The notes beneath the pieces are model-generated. The model was not told the DNA's origin, did not search any database, and saw nothing but the letters and a program-made list of their open reading frames with translations. DNA of 64,000 nt, from the NCBI RefSeq assembly GCF_038443705.2, contig NZ_CP151767.2, positions 2,533,501 through 2,597,500 of the forward strand. Reading direction: 5' to 3'. The translations under genes and the position numbers were made by a program. Positions 26,201 through 33,128 of this stretch are shown one piece after another. The stretch is from Yoonia sp. SS1-5 (GTDB lineage Bacteria; Pseudomonadota; Alphaproteobacteria; Rhodobacterales; Rhodobacteraceae). Position 1 is the stretch's first letter. Each line of letters begins with the position of its first letter.

Positions 26201-26922
26201 ACGACACCTACGTCTACTATGCCTCTGCCGGCAACGTGACCATCTTGAACGGGGGCGAAGCGGCCGGCGGCGGGACAGATACGTTCCGCTTCGCAGACCT
26301 GAACCTGGCGGACCTGACCTTCGGTATGGAGACGTCCACCAACGCGGCCAACGGAGATTTTCTTGCCATCAACGTCAACGACGGCACTGATCATCGTGTT
26401 CTGATCGCTCATGGAGGAGAACGGATCGAGCGGTTCGAGTTTGCGGATGGATCGAGTGTTAAATCAATAAGTGTGACCGATGCTGGCCTTGCTGTTCTGA
26501 ATGGTTCCGCGGGCAATGACGTGATCCAAAGCATTGGCGGAGACCAGCGATACTATCTCAAGGGGTGGGCCGGTGATGATACGCTGATTGCTCGCCATAG
26601 TGCTGACGGTGCGCAGTATCTGGGTGGCCACGCGGGCGACGACACCTACGTCTACTATGCCTCTGCCGGCAACGTGACCATCTTGAACGGGGGCGAAGCG
26701 GCCGGCGGCGGGACAGATACGTTCCGCTTCGCAGACCTGAACCTGGCGGACCTGACCTTCGGTATGGAGACGTCCACCAACGCGGCCAACGGAGATTTTC
26801 TTGCCATCAACGTCAACGACGGCACTGATCATCGTGTTCTGATCGCTCATGGAGGAGAACGGATCGAGCGGTTCGAGTTTGCGGATGGAGAAAGTCTAAC
26901 GGCCGATGAGTTCTTTTTGTAG
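20212..26922 (+). CDS. Giant RTX calcium-binding secreted protein
   Basis: The protein has 2,236 residues. After an N-terminal domain of about 200 residues with no signal peptide come dozens of GGxGxDxLx nonapeptides in several blocks (for instance GGEGDDRLFGGAGADMLAGG near 750 and GGDGDDQLHVD near 900), which fold as calcium-filled beta rolls. A cadherin/Ig-like domain of the VCBS type lies at about 1090-1200 (VIDEGPAQIIDLFANDLKFD). The last 440 residues are three near-identical 146-residue repeats. The end, FADGESLTADEFFL, fits a C-terminal type I secretion signal. No HlyB/HlyD/TolC genes are in the window, so an exporter elsewhere is needed. Adhesin, biofilm protein or toxin are all possible; the N-terminal domain has H18-Y and NSNSF words that hint at a papain-like fold, which I cannot confirm. 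Confidence 0.85.
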   Translation: MPIYLESRTVPFTFGAQHYYLVYVPSGSEDNYSAYRTTGAFPELPGMGPWGLLIGSQIDVPFPQNSDPRPGDAYDISGQSDPREWAKTNRNSVEIYGAGGNGTPSDVEVWQEMSRVAWEISGEFTYKASSGMSAGIIGPELNSNSFAVSVILHTEANLSISTSAHPIPRIAPGKTTWLGTTGADLMELSSPQVQKARIESLLGGVGADTLSAANTDKKATLVAGADTEIDRLIGGSGNSDFYAYFNQADLASSDIIVGGSGSEVFFVVDHSLALAGGIPDHGLKGTESGVSFAHKGSLIGSGGSIDGGDGNDTLDYHHVTGPISLLLDGNNIQNVETIRLKNELDDRVWVSAIDGNTEVHGLLGDDLFSISQLSQGVMIVSNPGVFSSGHLVEEVDGSGSLRLHGFEFLELTDYDDDANLRLFDESGQETFGPGRLTLFARAGKDEIIGTLTHDDLHGGLGDDIIDGGDGADWLYDRGADTRIGEDQSFDEYAAQVLAYDSTGNDILRGGAGSDVLVYSGGTDTFYGEEGDDYYFSASQIGSDPGGNDNLTIIFSEDTSDPENLRLIGNDLIAGNGRFVDEVIFEGLSLSDISVSYEFEQVYLGSEVVAFNPIYTSWFQDAEPAALDHYATVGSYQVTILETGSTLTIENVIGFFTGGTAQGAQASIEASIAVPFVMRFDDGRLDWAGAVLDPASNYYSFVNTPLSEDAFNARDALREERAVVDDQTDGTDDDDDLFGNNGANGLNGGEGDDRLFGGAGADMLAGGVGADVIDGGSGVDTASYLTSTSGIDLNTTFSAGGGNTTPSENDASGDTFISIENFEGSNFDDIIKVQDESVENIIWGHAGNDEIESEGDGDKIYGGDGDDSLRVVHGENHLHGGAGNDQLRAGDGADQLYGGDGDDQLHVDFHYDLPNYYNPIGTGNHVLNGGDGEDTLVFSASIWRFSNNVIDLESGIGFIEGSPTQVRISDIENIRTSYSNDLIFGDSGNNRIDTLHGADRIYAGAGDDHIRFAAGDKIVSGGEGADTLVINANRTAIVFEALEDGIKATIDADHPNYTYNMSEGTIVIKDDIEIIEFLDQTVSYTEVAAPLQTEFKLQDDFIVIDEGPAQIIDLFANDLKFDSNPLSLLRINDQSIEVGGTLTLESGARLTLESDGRLTFDQRGAYVWMEQDDSVTATLTYTATDFTGIEKTAMIDLTVKGTANYDQALRIENDVILVETNMDQAEMLRVANFNISKSVIAFDGVFVDPNSPPAGVVIEEIDGDTFVQYGADDALILQGISLDAWKTLSLQRIESSSGNDRLDGTEETEFLDGGAGDDFITSGGGDDVINGGEGNDVISLGSGRYRVFGGMGDDEIGTGLFGGTYAISGQGDDIIFGNEGDDSIDGGTGNDQLYGDEGNDRLRGRDGDDRLFGGAGNDELYGSDGFDTFDGGEGNDTILFNELTSTAMGEGAVIDLRTQMVGWKGVHENETLVSIENAVGTGEEDLIIGDQFANYLGGISGDDVIYGHGGDDRLFGGRDNDDLYGGEGDDYIDGDDGDDNHYGGAGNDVIVGSIGEDFFDGGDGVDTIDFSYTSSDLTIDLSTATATFASGLLEQILNFENIIGGRGDNTLIGSSGDNRIEGNRGDDDHYGGAGNDYILGSTGVDFFDGGDGIDTIDFSYSSGAFTINLAASNAVFSGGTVEQVVDFENIVGGSGDNGLIGSDAANVINGMSGNDTLTGGGGADYFAFGANFGTDTITDFEIFHDRIVIDISALDFANLSITDTAAGARLSFGTSDSILLEDVAAVDLDASHLGFSVTDAGVVLLDGSADNDVIQSIGWGQRYYLKGWAGDDTLIARHSADGAQYLGGHAGDDTYVYYASAGNVTILNGGEAAGGGTDTFRFADLNLADLTFGMETSTNAANGDFLAINVNDGTDHRVLIAHGGERIERFEFADGSSVKSISVTDAGLAVLNGSAGNDVIQSIGGDQRYYLKGWAGDDTLIARHSADGAQYLGGHAGDDTYVYYASAGNVTILNGGEAAGGGTDTFRFADLNLADLTFGMETSTNAANGDFLAINVNDGTDHRVLIAHGGERIERFEFADGSSVKSISVTDAGLAVLNGSAGNDVIQSIGGDQRYYLKGWAGDDTLIARHSADGAQYLGGHAGDDTYVYYASAGNVTILNGGEAAGGGTDTFRFADLNLADLTFGMETSTNAANGDFLAINVNDGTDHRVLIAHGGERIERFEFADGESLTADEFFL
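25597..26889 (+). repeat. Three tandem 438-bp repeats in the RTX gene
   Basis: Units start at 25597, 26035 and 26473, each opening with GTGACCGATGCTGG. Copies 2 and 3 look identical. Copy 1 differs mainly in its first 85 bases and then matches. Each unit encodes 146 residues with the words YYLKGWAGDDTLIARHSADG and DGTDHRVLIAHGGERIERFE. The lack of silent changes points to recent duplication or gene conversion. Confidence 0.9.
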
Positions 26923-27142
26923 TCTGTTGTGAGCGATACGTGAGCCGCGACTCCTATTGGCGTTGCGAGTAGGGGGAGCGGACGTTCGCACTCACAGCAG
27001 CGAAGGTGTCAAGAGATGAAGGTTTTCCAACGCGGGCCACCCATACCGCCAATCTGAAACCTTGCACCCTGGCCTGCACCAGAAAATCTTCATCTTTCCC
27101 GGAATTCGCCGCGTTCAGCTCGAACGGCTGCTAACCCTGAGG
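26923..27142. other. Spacer between the RTX gene and IS481 copy 2
   Basis: No gene is seen. The base just before the IS does not belong to a duplication with the far side (CCCTGAGG versus ATTGAAGT). No transcription terminator is evident after the RTX gene. Confidence 0.5.
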
Positions 27143-28322
27143 TGTAAAACACACGACTTGATCTGACATTTCTGCTCTTCTGGAGCGCAATCAAGGAGTG
27201 TCGATCAATGACAAGTATTCAAGAGAAGATCATCAAGCCGAAGCTGGGGCTGTTGGAACTGGCCAAACAGCTCGGAAGCGTGTCGCAGGCCTGCAAAGTG
27301 ATGGGTTATTCGCGGGACAGCTTTTACCGGTTCAGAGAACTTTACGATCAGGGTGGCGAAGAAGCCCTGATGGATCTCAGCCGCCGCAAGCCGGTGATGA
27401 AAAACCGCGTGCCAGAACATGTCGAGAAGGCGGTCATCGAACTGGCCATCGACAACCCGGCTCTGGGTCAGAAACGGGCGTCGTGGGAGCTGCAGCAGAA
27501 AGGCATCATGGTGTCATCGTCGGGCGTCCGGTCGATCTGGCTGCGTAATGATCTGGAAACCATGAAAAAGCGCCTCAAGGCCCTGGAGGCCCGTGCCGCC
27601 CAAGAGGGTATCTTGCTCACCGAGGATCAGTTGGCCGCGCTGGAAAAAGCCAAGGCCAAGAAAGAAGCCCATGGCGAGATCGAGAGCCACCACCCTGGCT
27701 ATCTGGGCAGCCAGGACACCTATTATGTGGGCACAATGAAGGGCGTCGGACGCATTTATCAACAGACCTTTGTCGATACCTATGCCCGCGTGGCGATCTG
27801 CAAGCTCTACACTGAAAAGACGGCAATCACCGCGGCCGACTTGCTGAACGACCGCGTGATCCCGTTCTTTGCAGAGCATGAGATCAGCCTGCTGCGCGTC
27901 CTGACAGACCGGGGCACGGAATACTGTGGCAAGGTCGAGAACCACGCCTACCAGCTTTATCTGGCCGTCGAGGACGTGGACCACACCCGAACCAAGGCCA
28001 ATTCTCCGCAAACAAACGGCATCTGCGAGCGGTTCCATCGCACCATCAAGGATGAGTTCTACGACATCGCATTCCGCAAGAAACTGTATCGGTCAGTCGA
28101 AGAGTTGCAGGCCGATCTGGATGCGTGGCTGGCAAAGTACAACGAACAGCGGCCACATTCGGGACGTCACTGCTATGGCAAAACACCTATGCAGACCTTC
28201 CGCGAAACGCTACACATCGCTGTCGAGAAGACGATCAAAACGCACGACCAATCGGACAGTGCGCAACCCGTTCTCAGCGTCGCAAGCTGAGATGTCCGTC
28301 AGATCAAGTCTGAAGTTTTACA
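27143..28322 (+). mobile_element. IS481-family insertion sequence, copy 2
   Basis: This copy appears identical to 3702-4881 over all 1,180 bp, offset by exactly 23,441 bases, in the same orientation. Unlike copy 1 it has no target site duplication. Its right end cuts the integrase gene, and the missing part of that gene is not found to its left. A deletion next to the element after insertion, or recombination with another copy, explains this. Confidence 0.9.
27208..28290 (+). CDS. IS481-family transposase, copy 2
   Basis: The 360-residue product is identical to that of copy 1 (3767-4849), with the complete DDE triad. Two identical intact transposases at both ends of a 22-kb segment could in principle mobilise the whole segment as a composite transposon. 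Confidence 0.92.
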   Translation: MTSIQEKIIKPKLGLLELAKQLGSVSQACKVMGYSRDSFYRFRELYDQGGEEALMDLSRRKPVMKNRVPEHVEKAVIELAIDNPALGQKRASWELQQKGIMVSSSGVRSIWLRNDLETMKKRLKALEARAAQEGILLTEDQLAALEKAKAKKEAHGEIESHHPGYLGSQDTYYVGTMKGVGRIYQQTFVDTYARVAICKLYTEKTAITAADLLNDRVIPFFAEHEISLLRVLTDRGTEYCGKVENHAYQLYLAVEDVDHTRTKANSPQTNGICERFHRTIKDEFYDIAFRKKLYRSVEELQADLDAWLAKYNEQRPHSGRHCYGKTPMQTFRETLHIAVEKTIKTHDQSDSAQPVLSVAS

Positions 28323-29235
28323 ATTGAAGTGATGGGAATAGCAGTTCTACCCCATCTATCTCAGACCAATTCTCCAACACGATTTCATAGGCCTGACGCG
28401 ACAAAGGAATCTTGTGCTCACGGCGCATTTTCATGCGCTCCGGCGGAATCGTCCACGTCTTGCTCTCAAGATCAAACTCGCGCATTCGCGCTCCCCGTGC
28501 TTCGCCGGGGCGAGTGCAGGTCAGGATTTGAAACTTCATTGCAGCGGGGATGACCGGCCAACCGGTGTATTCGTCCAACCGGCGAAGTAGTTGCCCAAAC
28601 TCCGCTTCGTCTGTGATAGCTGCTCGTCCCCTCACTTTCGGCGGCAGCAACGCATCTTTCAAAGCGGCTGACGGGTCGGCTGGCGCGCGCATTGTCACCA
28701 TCGCCAGCCGGAAGACAGCTGAGATGGTCGCGCGCAGCTTCTTGGCTGTCTCGCGGCGTCCAGAGCGCTCGATAGGCTTCAAAAGATGCAGCAGCTCGGC
28801 TGCGGTGATCTGATCTATCGGGCGGCTGTGAAGTGGCTTTGCGAGATCATCAATATGCCAGCGCGTCTTGCGCAAGGTGGCGTCAGCCAGCCCGCGATCA
28901 GCCAAGTTGTCGTAGTATTCATCCGCGACTTCCTTGAAGGTCATGCGCGCTTTTACATGGGCATCGATGGCATCAAGCTTCTTCTGAACCGAAGGGTCTT
29001 GGCCGTCTGCTAGCAGTCGCTTTGCATCATCTCGTTTGGCTCTCGCGTCAGCCAAAGAAACGATGGGATATTGCCCAATGCTGAGAATCTTCTCTTTGCC
29101 CAGAAACTGATAGCGAAAATGCCACAGTTTTGAACCCGTCGGACGTACCTGCAAGGACAGGCCCAAACCGTCGCTGATCCGATATGGCTTATCTTTTTGT
29201 TTTGCCTTGCGAATCTTGAGGTCAGATAGGGCCAT
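28318..29235 (-). pseudogene. int: P4-type tyrosine integrase, C-terminus removed by IS481
   Basis: This is the integrase expected to have placed the island in the tRNA-Leu gene. It begins MALSDLKIRKAKQKDKPYRI, the arm-DNA-binding domain of P4-like integrases. A core-binding region follows (TFKEVADEYYDNLADRGLAD), then the first catalytic Arg in CTRPGEARGARM (about 240) and HKIPLS. After FPSLQ the frame enters the inverted repeat of IS481 and stops. About 90-100 residues with the HxxR box, the second His/Trp and the Tyr nucleophile are missing, so the protein cannot cut DNA. Confidence 0.85.
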
Positions 29236-29236
29236 A

Positions 29237-29320
29237 TTGGGTAACGAAACTCCTATTCCCGAAAATCATGGCTGTTACCCAATCCGTTACCCAGAAATGC
29301 ATGCGATTTGCTGGGTAACG
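29237..29320. promoter_or_regulatory. Cluster of GGGTAAC repeats, probable integrase arm-type sites
   Basis: Four copies of one word lie between the integrase start and the tRNA: TTGGGTAACG at 29237-29246, GTTACCCAAT at 29274-29283, CGTTACCCAG at 29285-29294, and CTGGGTAACG at 29311-29320. The last two form a perfect 10-bp inverted repeat around ATGCATGC. Their place next to the attachment site and over the int start suggests arm-type binding sites that also autoregulate int. Confidence 0.55.
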
Positions 29321-29396
29321 AGGGTCAGCTATGTTCAACAAATATCAAATAAACCCCTTATTTTCAAGGGATTTGAGCATCTATGTTCGGGATGAA

Positions 29397-29483
29397 TGGT
29401 GCCCAGGAGAGGACTCGAACCTCCACGTCCATACAGACACCAGCACCTGAAGCTGGCGCGTCTACCAATTCCGCCACCTGGGC
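29397..29483 (-). tRNA. tRNA-Leu (anticodon CAG)
   Basis: On the minus strand the gene starts GCCCAGGTGGCGGAATTGG and ends CCTGGGCACCA, with a 7-bp acceptor stem, a long variable arm typical of leucine tRNA, the TTCGAGTC T-arm, and the anticodon loop TTCAGGT closed by CCAGC/GCTGG, giving anticodon CAG. CCA is encoded. The 3' end faces the island, as for a tRNA used as an integration site; the gene is complete, so the element restored it on insertion. Confidence 0.95.
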
Positions 29484-29638
29484 AGGTGTCGTGGGGGCGG
29501 GATTAAGCGCGGCTGATCGCTGTGTCAACGGGATTCGCATCGAAATTCGCCAGACTTTGTCATGTGGCAACGTATTGCGCCTTGTCTGCCCAAAATGTGC
29601 CGGGTAAACCGGGGGCAACCTGCAAAGAGGCGGCCCAT

Positions 29639-30619
29639 ATGTCCAAGCTTGTCACCATTTTCGGCGGATCCGGTTTCGTCGGGCGCTACATTGCCCGCCG
29701 CATGGCCAAAGAGGGCTGGCGTGTGCGCGTTGCCGTGCGCAATACCAACGAGGCGATGTTTGTCCGCCCCTACGGCGTCGTCGGTCAGGTTGAACCTGTC
29801 TTTTGCAACATTCGTGATGATGCAAGCGTGGCTGCCGCGACCAATGGTGCGGACGCTGTTGTGAACTGCGTTGGTGTTCTGGCCGAGACTGGCAAAAACA
29901 CATTCACCGCAGTTCAGGCCGACGGCGCATCGCGGATTGCCCGGATCGCCGCCGCTGAAGGGGTGGCACGTATGGTGCATATCTCGGCGATCGGGGCCGA
30001 TGCGGATGCCGATAGCGAATATGCCAAGACCAAAGCGGCCGGTGAGGCGGGCGTTCTCGAACACATGCCAAACGCGGTGATCTTGCGGCCTTCGATCATC
30101 TTCGGCCCAGAAGATGATTTCTTTAATCGCTTTGCTGGGATGACCCGCCTTGGGCCTGTCTTGCCCGTTGTTGGCGCCGATACCCGGTTTCAGCCCGTCT
30201 ATGTAGATGATGTTGCGGCAGCAGCAGAATTGGCCGTCACCGGCGCCGCCGAACCGGGCGTCTACGAGCTTGGCGGCCCTGACACGCATACATTTCGCGA
30301 GCTGATGCAGAAAATGCTGCAGGTCGTGCGGCGTCGCCGTCTGATCATCAATATCCCATTCTGGGTCGCGCGGGTCATGGCTGCGGTGTTTTGGTTTGGA
30401 CAGGCTGTTTCGCTTGGGATCGTGAAAAGCCCGATCACCAAGGATCAGGTGCTGAACCTTGCGCATGACAATGTCGTGGCCGACGGCGCAAAGGGGCTTG
30501 CCGATCTTGATATCAAGCCAACGGCGCTGGATGCAGTGCTGCCAGACTATCTGTGGCGGTTCCGCCCATCGGGCCAATATGACGCGATCAAGGAATCAGC
30601 CAAAAATCTGAAAACCTGA
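29639..30619 (+). CDS. NAD(P)-binding NDUFA9-like protein
   Basis: A 326-residue extended short-chain dehydrogenase-like protein starts MSKLVTIFGGSGFVGRYIAR with the Rossmann GGSGFVG motif. The active-site Tyr-Lys appears as SEYAKTKAAGE (about 120-130). In alphaproteobacteria such proteins are called complex I NDUFA9 subunit family. The start at 29639 follows AAAGAGG; a longer reading from 29522 would begin next to the tRNA and is unlikely. It is the first core gene right of the island. Confidence 0.8.
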   Translation: MSKLVTIFGGSGFVGRYIARRMAKEGWRVRVAVRNTNEAMFVRPYGVVGQVEPVFCNIRDDASVAAATNGADAVVNCVGVLAETGKNTFTAVQADGASRIARIAAAEGVARMVHISAIGADADADSEYAKTKAAGEAGVLEHMPNAVILRPSIIFGPEDDFFNRFAGMTRLGPVLPVVGADTRFQPVYVDDVAAAAELAVTGAAEPGVYELGGPDTHTFRELMQKMLQVVRRRRLIINIPFWVARVMAAVFWFGQAVSLGIVKSPITKDQVLNLAHDNVVADGAKGLADLDIKPTALDAVLPDYLWRFRPSGQYDAIKESAKNLKT

Positions 30620-30621
30620 AT

Positions 30622-31425
30622 TCAGGTATAGGCGATCCATAGCAGGACCAGCCCCAGCGCGATCCGGTAGATCACATATGGTGTGTAGCTGACCGCCTTG
30701 AGCAGTCGCATCATCAATGTCAGCGCCAGAAGTGCGGCGGCAAAGGACATTGTCGCAACAATTCCGATATCCCGCAGCGCCCCGGCATCGGCCGTTCCCA
30801 CCACATCAAGGCTGAGGATCGCAGCCGAGGCGATGATGGTCGGGATCGACATCAGCATTGAAAGCCGGGCCGCATCGGTCCGGGTATAGCCAAGCATCCG
30901 GCCTGCCGTGATTGTGATCCCAGATCGCGAGGTTCCAGGGATCAACGCCAATGCTTGCCACAGGCCCATATGTACCGCGTCTTTGAGCGACCATTTTTCG
31001 GCTGTTTTTGTCAGCGGTCCTGTCTGGTCGGCCCAATACAGGACGACACCAAAGATAATCATCGCCCAGCCGATCACCGCAATGCCTCGCATCGCGTCCG
31101 ACAAACCTGTCAGTTTCAGGAACAGGCCGAACAGAATCACGGGGATGGTGGCAACGACAAGGCAAAGCGCCAAAAACGCGCCCTGGGTGTCAACCTTCCC
31201 CCGGATCAGCCGGAGCGATCCGAAAAACGCCATACGCACATCGGCCCAGAAATACAGGATCACCGCAAGTAGCGTGCCAACATGGGCAGCAACGTCGATG
31301 ACCTGACCCTGATCCTCCAGCCCCGTCAACGAGGGCAGAAGAATAAGATGCCCAGATGAGGACACGGGTAGAAATTCGGTAATTCCCTGGATCAGTGCAA
31401 TCAGGAGTAGGTTGAACGTGGTCAT
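30622..31425 (-). CDS. uppP: Undecaprenyl-diphosphatase UppP
   Basis: This 267-residue membrane enzyme removes a phosphate from undecaprenyl diphosphate to recycle the lipid carrier for peptidoglycan. The two signature motifs are present: QGITEFLPVSSSGHL (about 13-27) and PGTSRSGITITAGR (about 163-176). About eight hydrophobic segments agree with the family. It converges on the NDUFA9-like gene with only two bases between the stops. Confidence 0.93.
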   Translation of the reverse strand: MTTFNLLLIALIQGITEFLPVSSSGHLILLPSLTGLEDQGQVIDVAAHVGTLLAVILYFWADVRMAFFGSLRLIRGKVDTQGAFLALCLVVATIPVILFGLFLKLTGLSDAMRGIAVIGWAMIIFGVVLYWADQTGPLTKTAEKWSLKDAVHMGLWQALALIPGTSRSGITITAGRMLGYTRTDAARLSMLMSIPTIIASAAILSLDVVGTADAGALRDIGIVATMSFAAALLALTLMMRLLKAVSYTPYVIYRIALGLVLLWIAYT

Positions 31426-31490
31426 TGGGTCGCCGGTTTTGATTCGATTGCGCCAACCTAACCCGTTCCAAAATGGGCGAAAGTCTCGAT

Positions 31491-31516
31491 ATAGGTCACA
31501 TATCGGACCTAATTAT
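31491..31516. promoter_or_regulatory. Dyad operator candidate upstream of gltD
   Basis: ATAGGTCACATATCGGACCTAAT contains the inverted repeat TAGGTC / GACCTA around an 8-base spacer. It lies about 130 bases before the gltD start. It closely resembles the dyad at 47328-47349 between ilvE and the MarR gene, so the same regulator may bind both. Confidence 0.45.
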
Positions 31517-31644
31517 CCGCATAATTGTGTTGAGTGCATTGCCTGAGCGACGAAAATTTGCATTAAAGGTCAGCAATACTGCCTTTTCATCGCAGAAAAG
31601 CTGTTCTACAAGGTGGCTCGCCTTAGAATTTAGGAGAATCTGGC

Positions 31645-33072
31645 ATGGCTGGCCAAAAGATGCTGAAGTTCACTGCTGTTGCCCGCGACATGCCAGAAAA
31701 GCGCCCGCCGGATTTGCGGCGTGAGGATTTTGGCGAAATCTATGCCGACTACGCGCGTGAGAAGGCCGCCGAGCAGGCCAGCCGTTGTTCGCAATGCGGT
31801 GTTCCCTATTGCCAGACCCATTGCCCGCTGCACAACAATATCCCTGACTGGCTGCGGCTGACTGCAGAGGGTCGGCTGCGCGAGGCCTATGAAATCAGCC
31901 AGGCCACGAACACTTTTCCCGAAATCTGTGGCCGGATTTGTCCGCAGGATCGTTTGTGCGAAGGCAATTGCGTGATCGAACAATCCGGGCATGGCACCGT
32001 GACCATCGGCTCGGTCGAGAAATACATCACCGACACCGCCTTTGCCGAAGGATGGGTCAAGCCGATCCAACCTTATGCGGAACGCGGCGAAAGTGTCGGC
32101 ATCATCGGGGCGGGACCCGGCGGGCTGGCTGCGGCTGATATGCTGCGCCGCGAAGGGGTGCAGGTGACCGTCTATGATCGTTATGACCGTGGCGGCGGGT
32201 TGCTGACCTACGGGATCCCCGGCTTCAAGTTGGAAAAGGACACAGTCATGCAGCGCATGGCGCAGCTTGAGGAGGGCGGCGTTCAGTTCGTGATGAACTG
32301 CAATGTGGGCGACGACCTGTCGTTTGATGCCATCCGGGGCAAGCATGACGCTGTGCTGATCGCGACAGGGGTCTACAAAACGCGCGATCTGCCCGACTCT
32401 GGTGCAGAAGGCATCGTGAATGCCATCGACTACCTGACCGCCAGCAACCGCAAGAGTTTCGGTGACGATGTGCCGGAATTCGAAAGCGGCGAACTGAATG
32501 CCGTGGGCAAGCGCGTGGTCGTGATTGGTGGCGGTGACACAGCCATGGATTGCGTTCGCACAGCTGTCCGCCAAGGCGCGGAAAGCGTCAAATGCCTGTA
32601 CCGGCGCGACCGGGCGAACATGCCCGGATCGCAGCGCGAGGTGCAGAATGCCGAAGAAGAAGGCGTTGAATTCGTATGGTTGTCCGCGCCCAACGGGTTC
32701 GAGGGTGATGCGGTCACCGGCGTCAAGGTTCAGAAGATGCGCCTTGGTGCGCCCGATGCGACGGGTCGGCAGGCGCCAGAGCTGATCAAGGGCGCTGACT
32801 ATGTCGAGCCCGCAGATCTGGTCATCAAGGCGCTGGGTTTCGAACCCGAGGATCTGCCCAAACTTTGGGGCGTTGACGGGTTGGAAGTAACCCGTTGGGG
32901 GACCGTAAAGGCGGATTTTGGCACTGGTGCCACCAGTCTTGATGGTGTGTTCGCAGCCGGCGACATTGTGCGCGGTGCATCGCTGGTTGTCTGGGCCATC
33001 CGCGACGGGCGGGATGCGGCAACCGCGATTCTGGACTATCTTGGCCAAACCGCCACGGTCGCCGCTGAATAG
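31645..33072 (+). CDS. gltD: Glutamate synthase small subunit
   Basis: This 475-residue flavoprotein passes electrons from NADPH to the large subunit for glutamate synthesis from glutamine and 2-oxoglutarate. Iron-sulfur cysteines C48, C51, C56 and C60 lie in SRCSQCGVPYCQTHCPLHNN. A second Cys group is in CGRICPQDRLCEGNC. FAD binding is at VGIIGAGPGGLAAADML (about 151-167) and NADPH binding at VVVIGGGDTAMDC (about 292-304). Three other genes separate it from gltB, all on the same strand. Confidence 0.95.
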   Translation: MAGQKMLKFTAVARDMPEKRPPDLRREDFGEIYADYAREKAAEQASRCSQCGVPYCQTHCPLHNNIPDWLRLTAEGRLREAYEISQATNTFPEICGRICPQDRLCEGNCVIEQSGHGTVTIGSVEKYITDTAFAEGWVKPIQPYAERGESVGIIGAGPGGLAAADMLRREGVQVTVYDRYDRGGGLLTYGIPGFKLEKDTVMQRMAQLEEGGVQFVMNCNVGDDLSFDAIRGKHDAVLIATGVYKTRDLPDSGAEGIVNAIDYLTASNRKSFGDDVPEFESGELNAVGKRVVVIGGGDTAMDCVRTAVRQGAESVKCLYRRDRANMPGSQREVQNAEEEGVEFVWLSAPNGFEGDAVTGVKVQKMRLGAPDATGRQAPELIKGADYVEPADLVIKALGFEPEDLPKLWGVDGLEVTRWGTVKADFGTGATSLDGVFAAGDIVRGASLVVWAIRDGRDAATAILDYLGQTATVAAE

Positions 33073-33128
33073 CTGCTGCCGACCGCCTTAAACCTTCGCC
33101 GAATGACTGACTTACAGGACACCGTACA

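Noticed and set aside
25579..26850. Three near-identical antisense ORFs of 128-131 codons (25579, 26026, 26464)
   Set aside because: They are the reverse strand of the three RTX repeats. Their identity comes from the repeat, and the plus strand is clearly coding.
25597..26889. Tandem repeats considered as a CRISPR-like array
   Set aside because: The period is 438 bp, without spacers, and the repeats are in-frame parts of the RTX protein. No cas genes are present.
29525..30577. Minus-strand 350-codon ORF over the NDUFA9-like gene
   Set aside because: It is as long as the sense gene, but the sense frame has a Rossmann motif and a good start; the antisense one has no recognisable feature.
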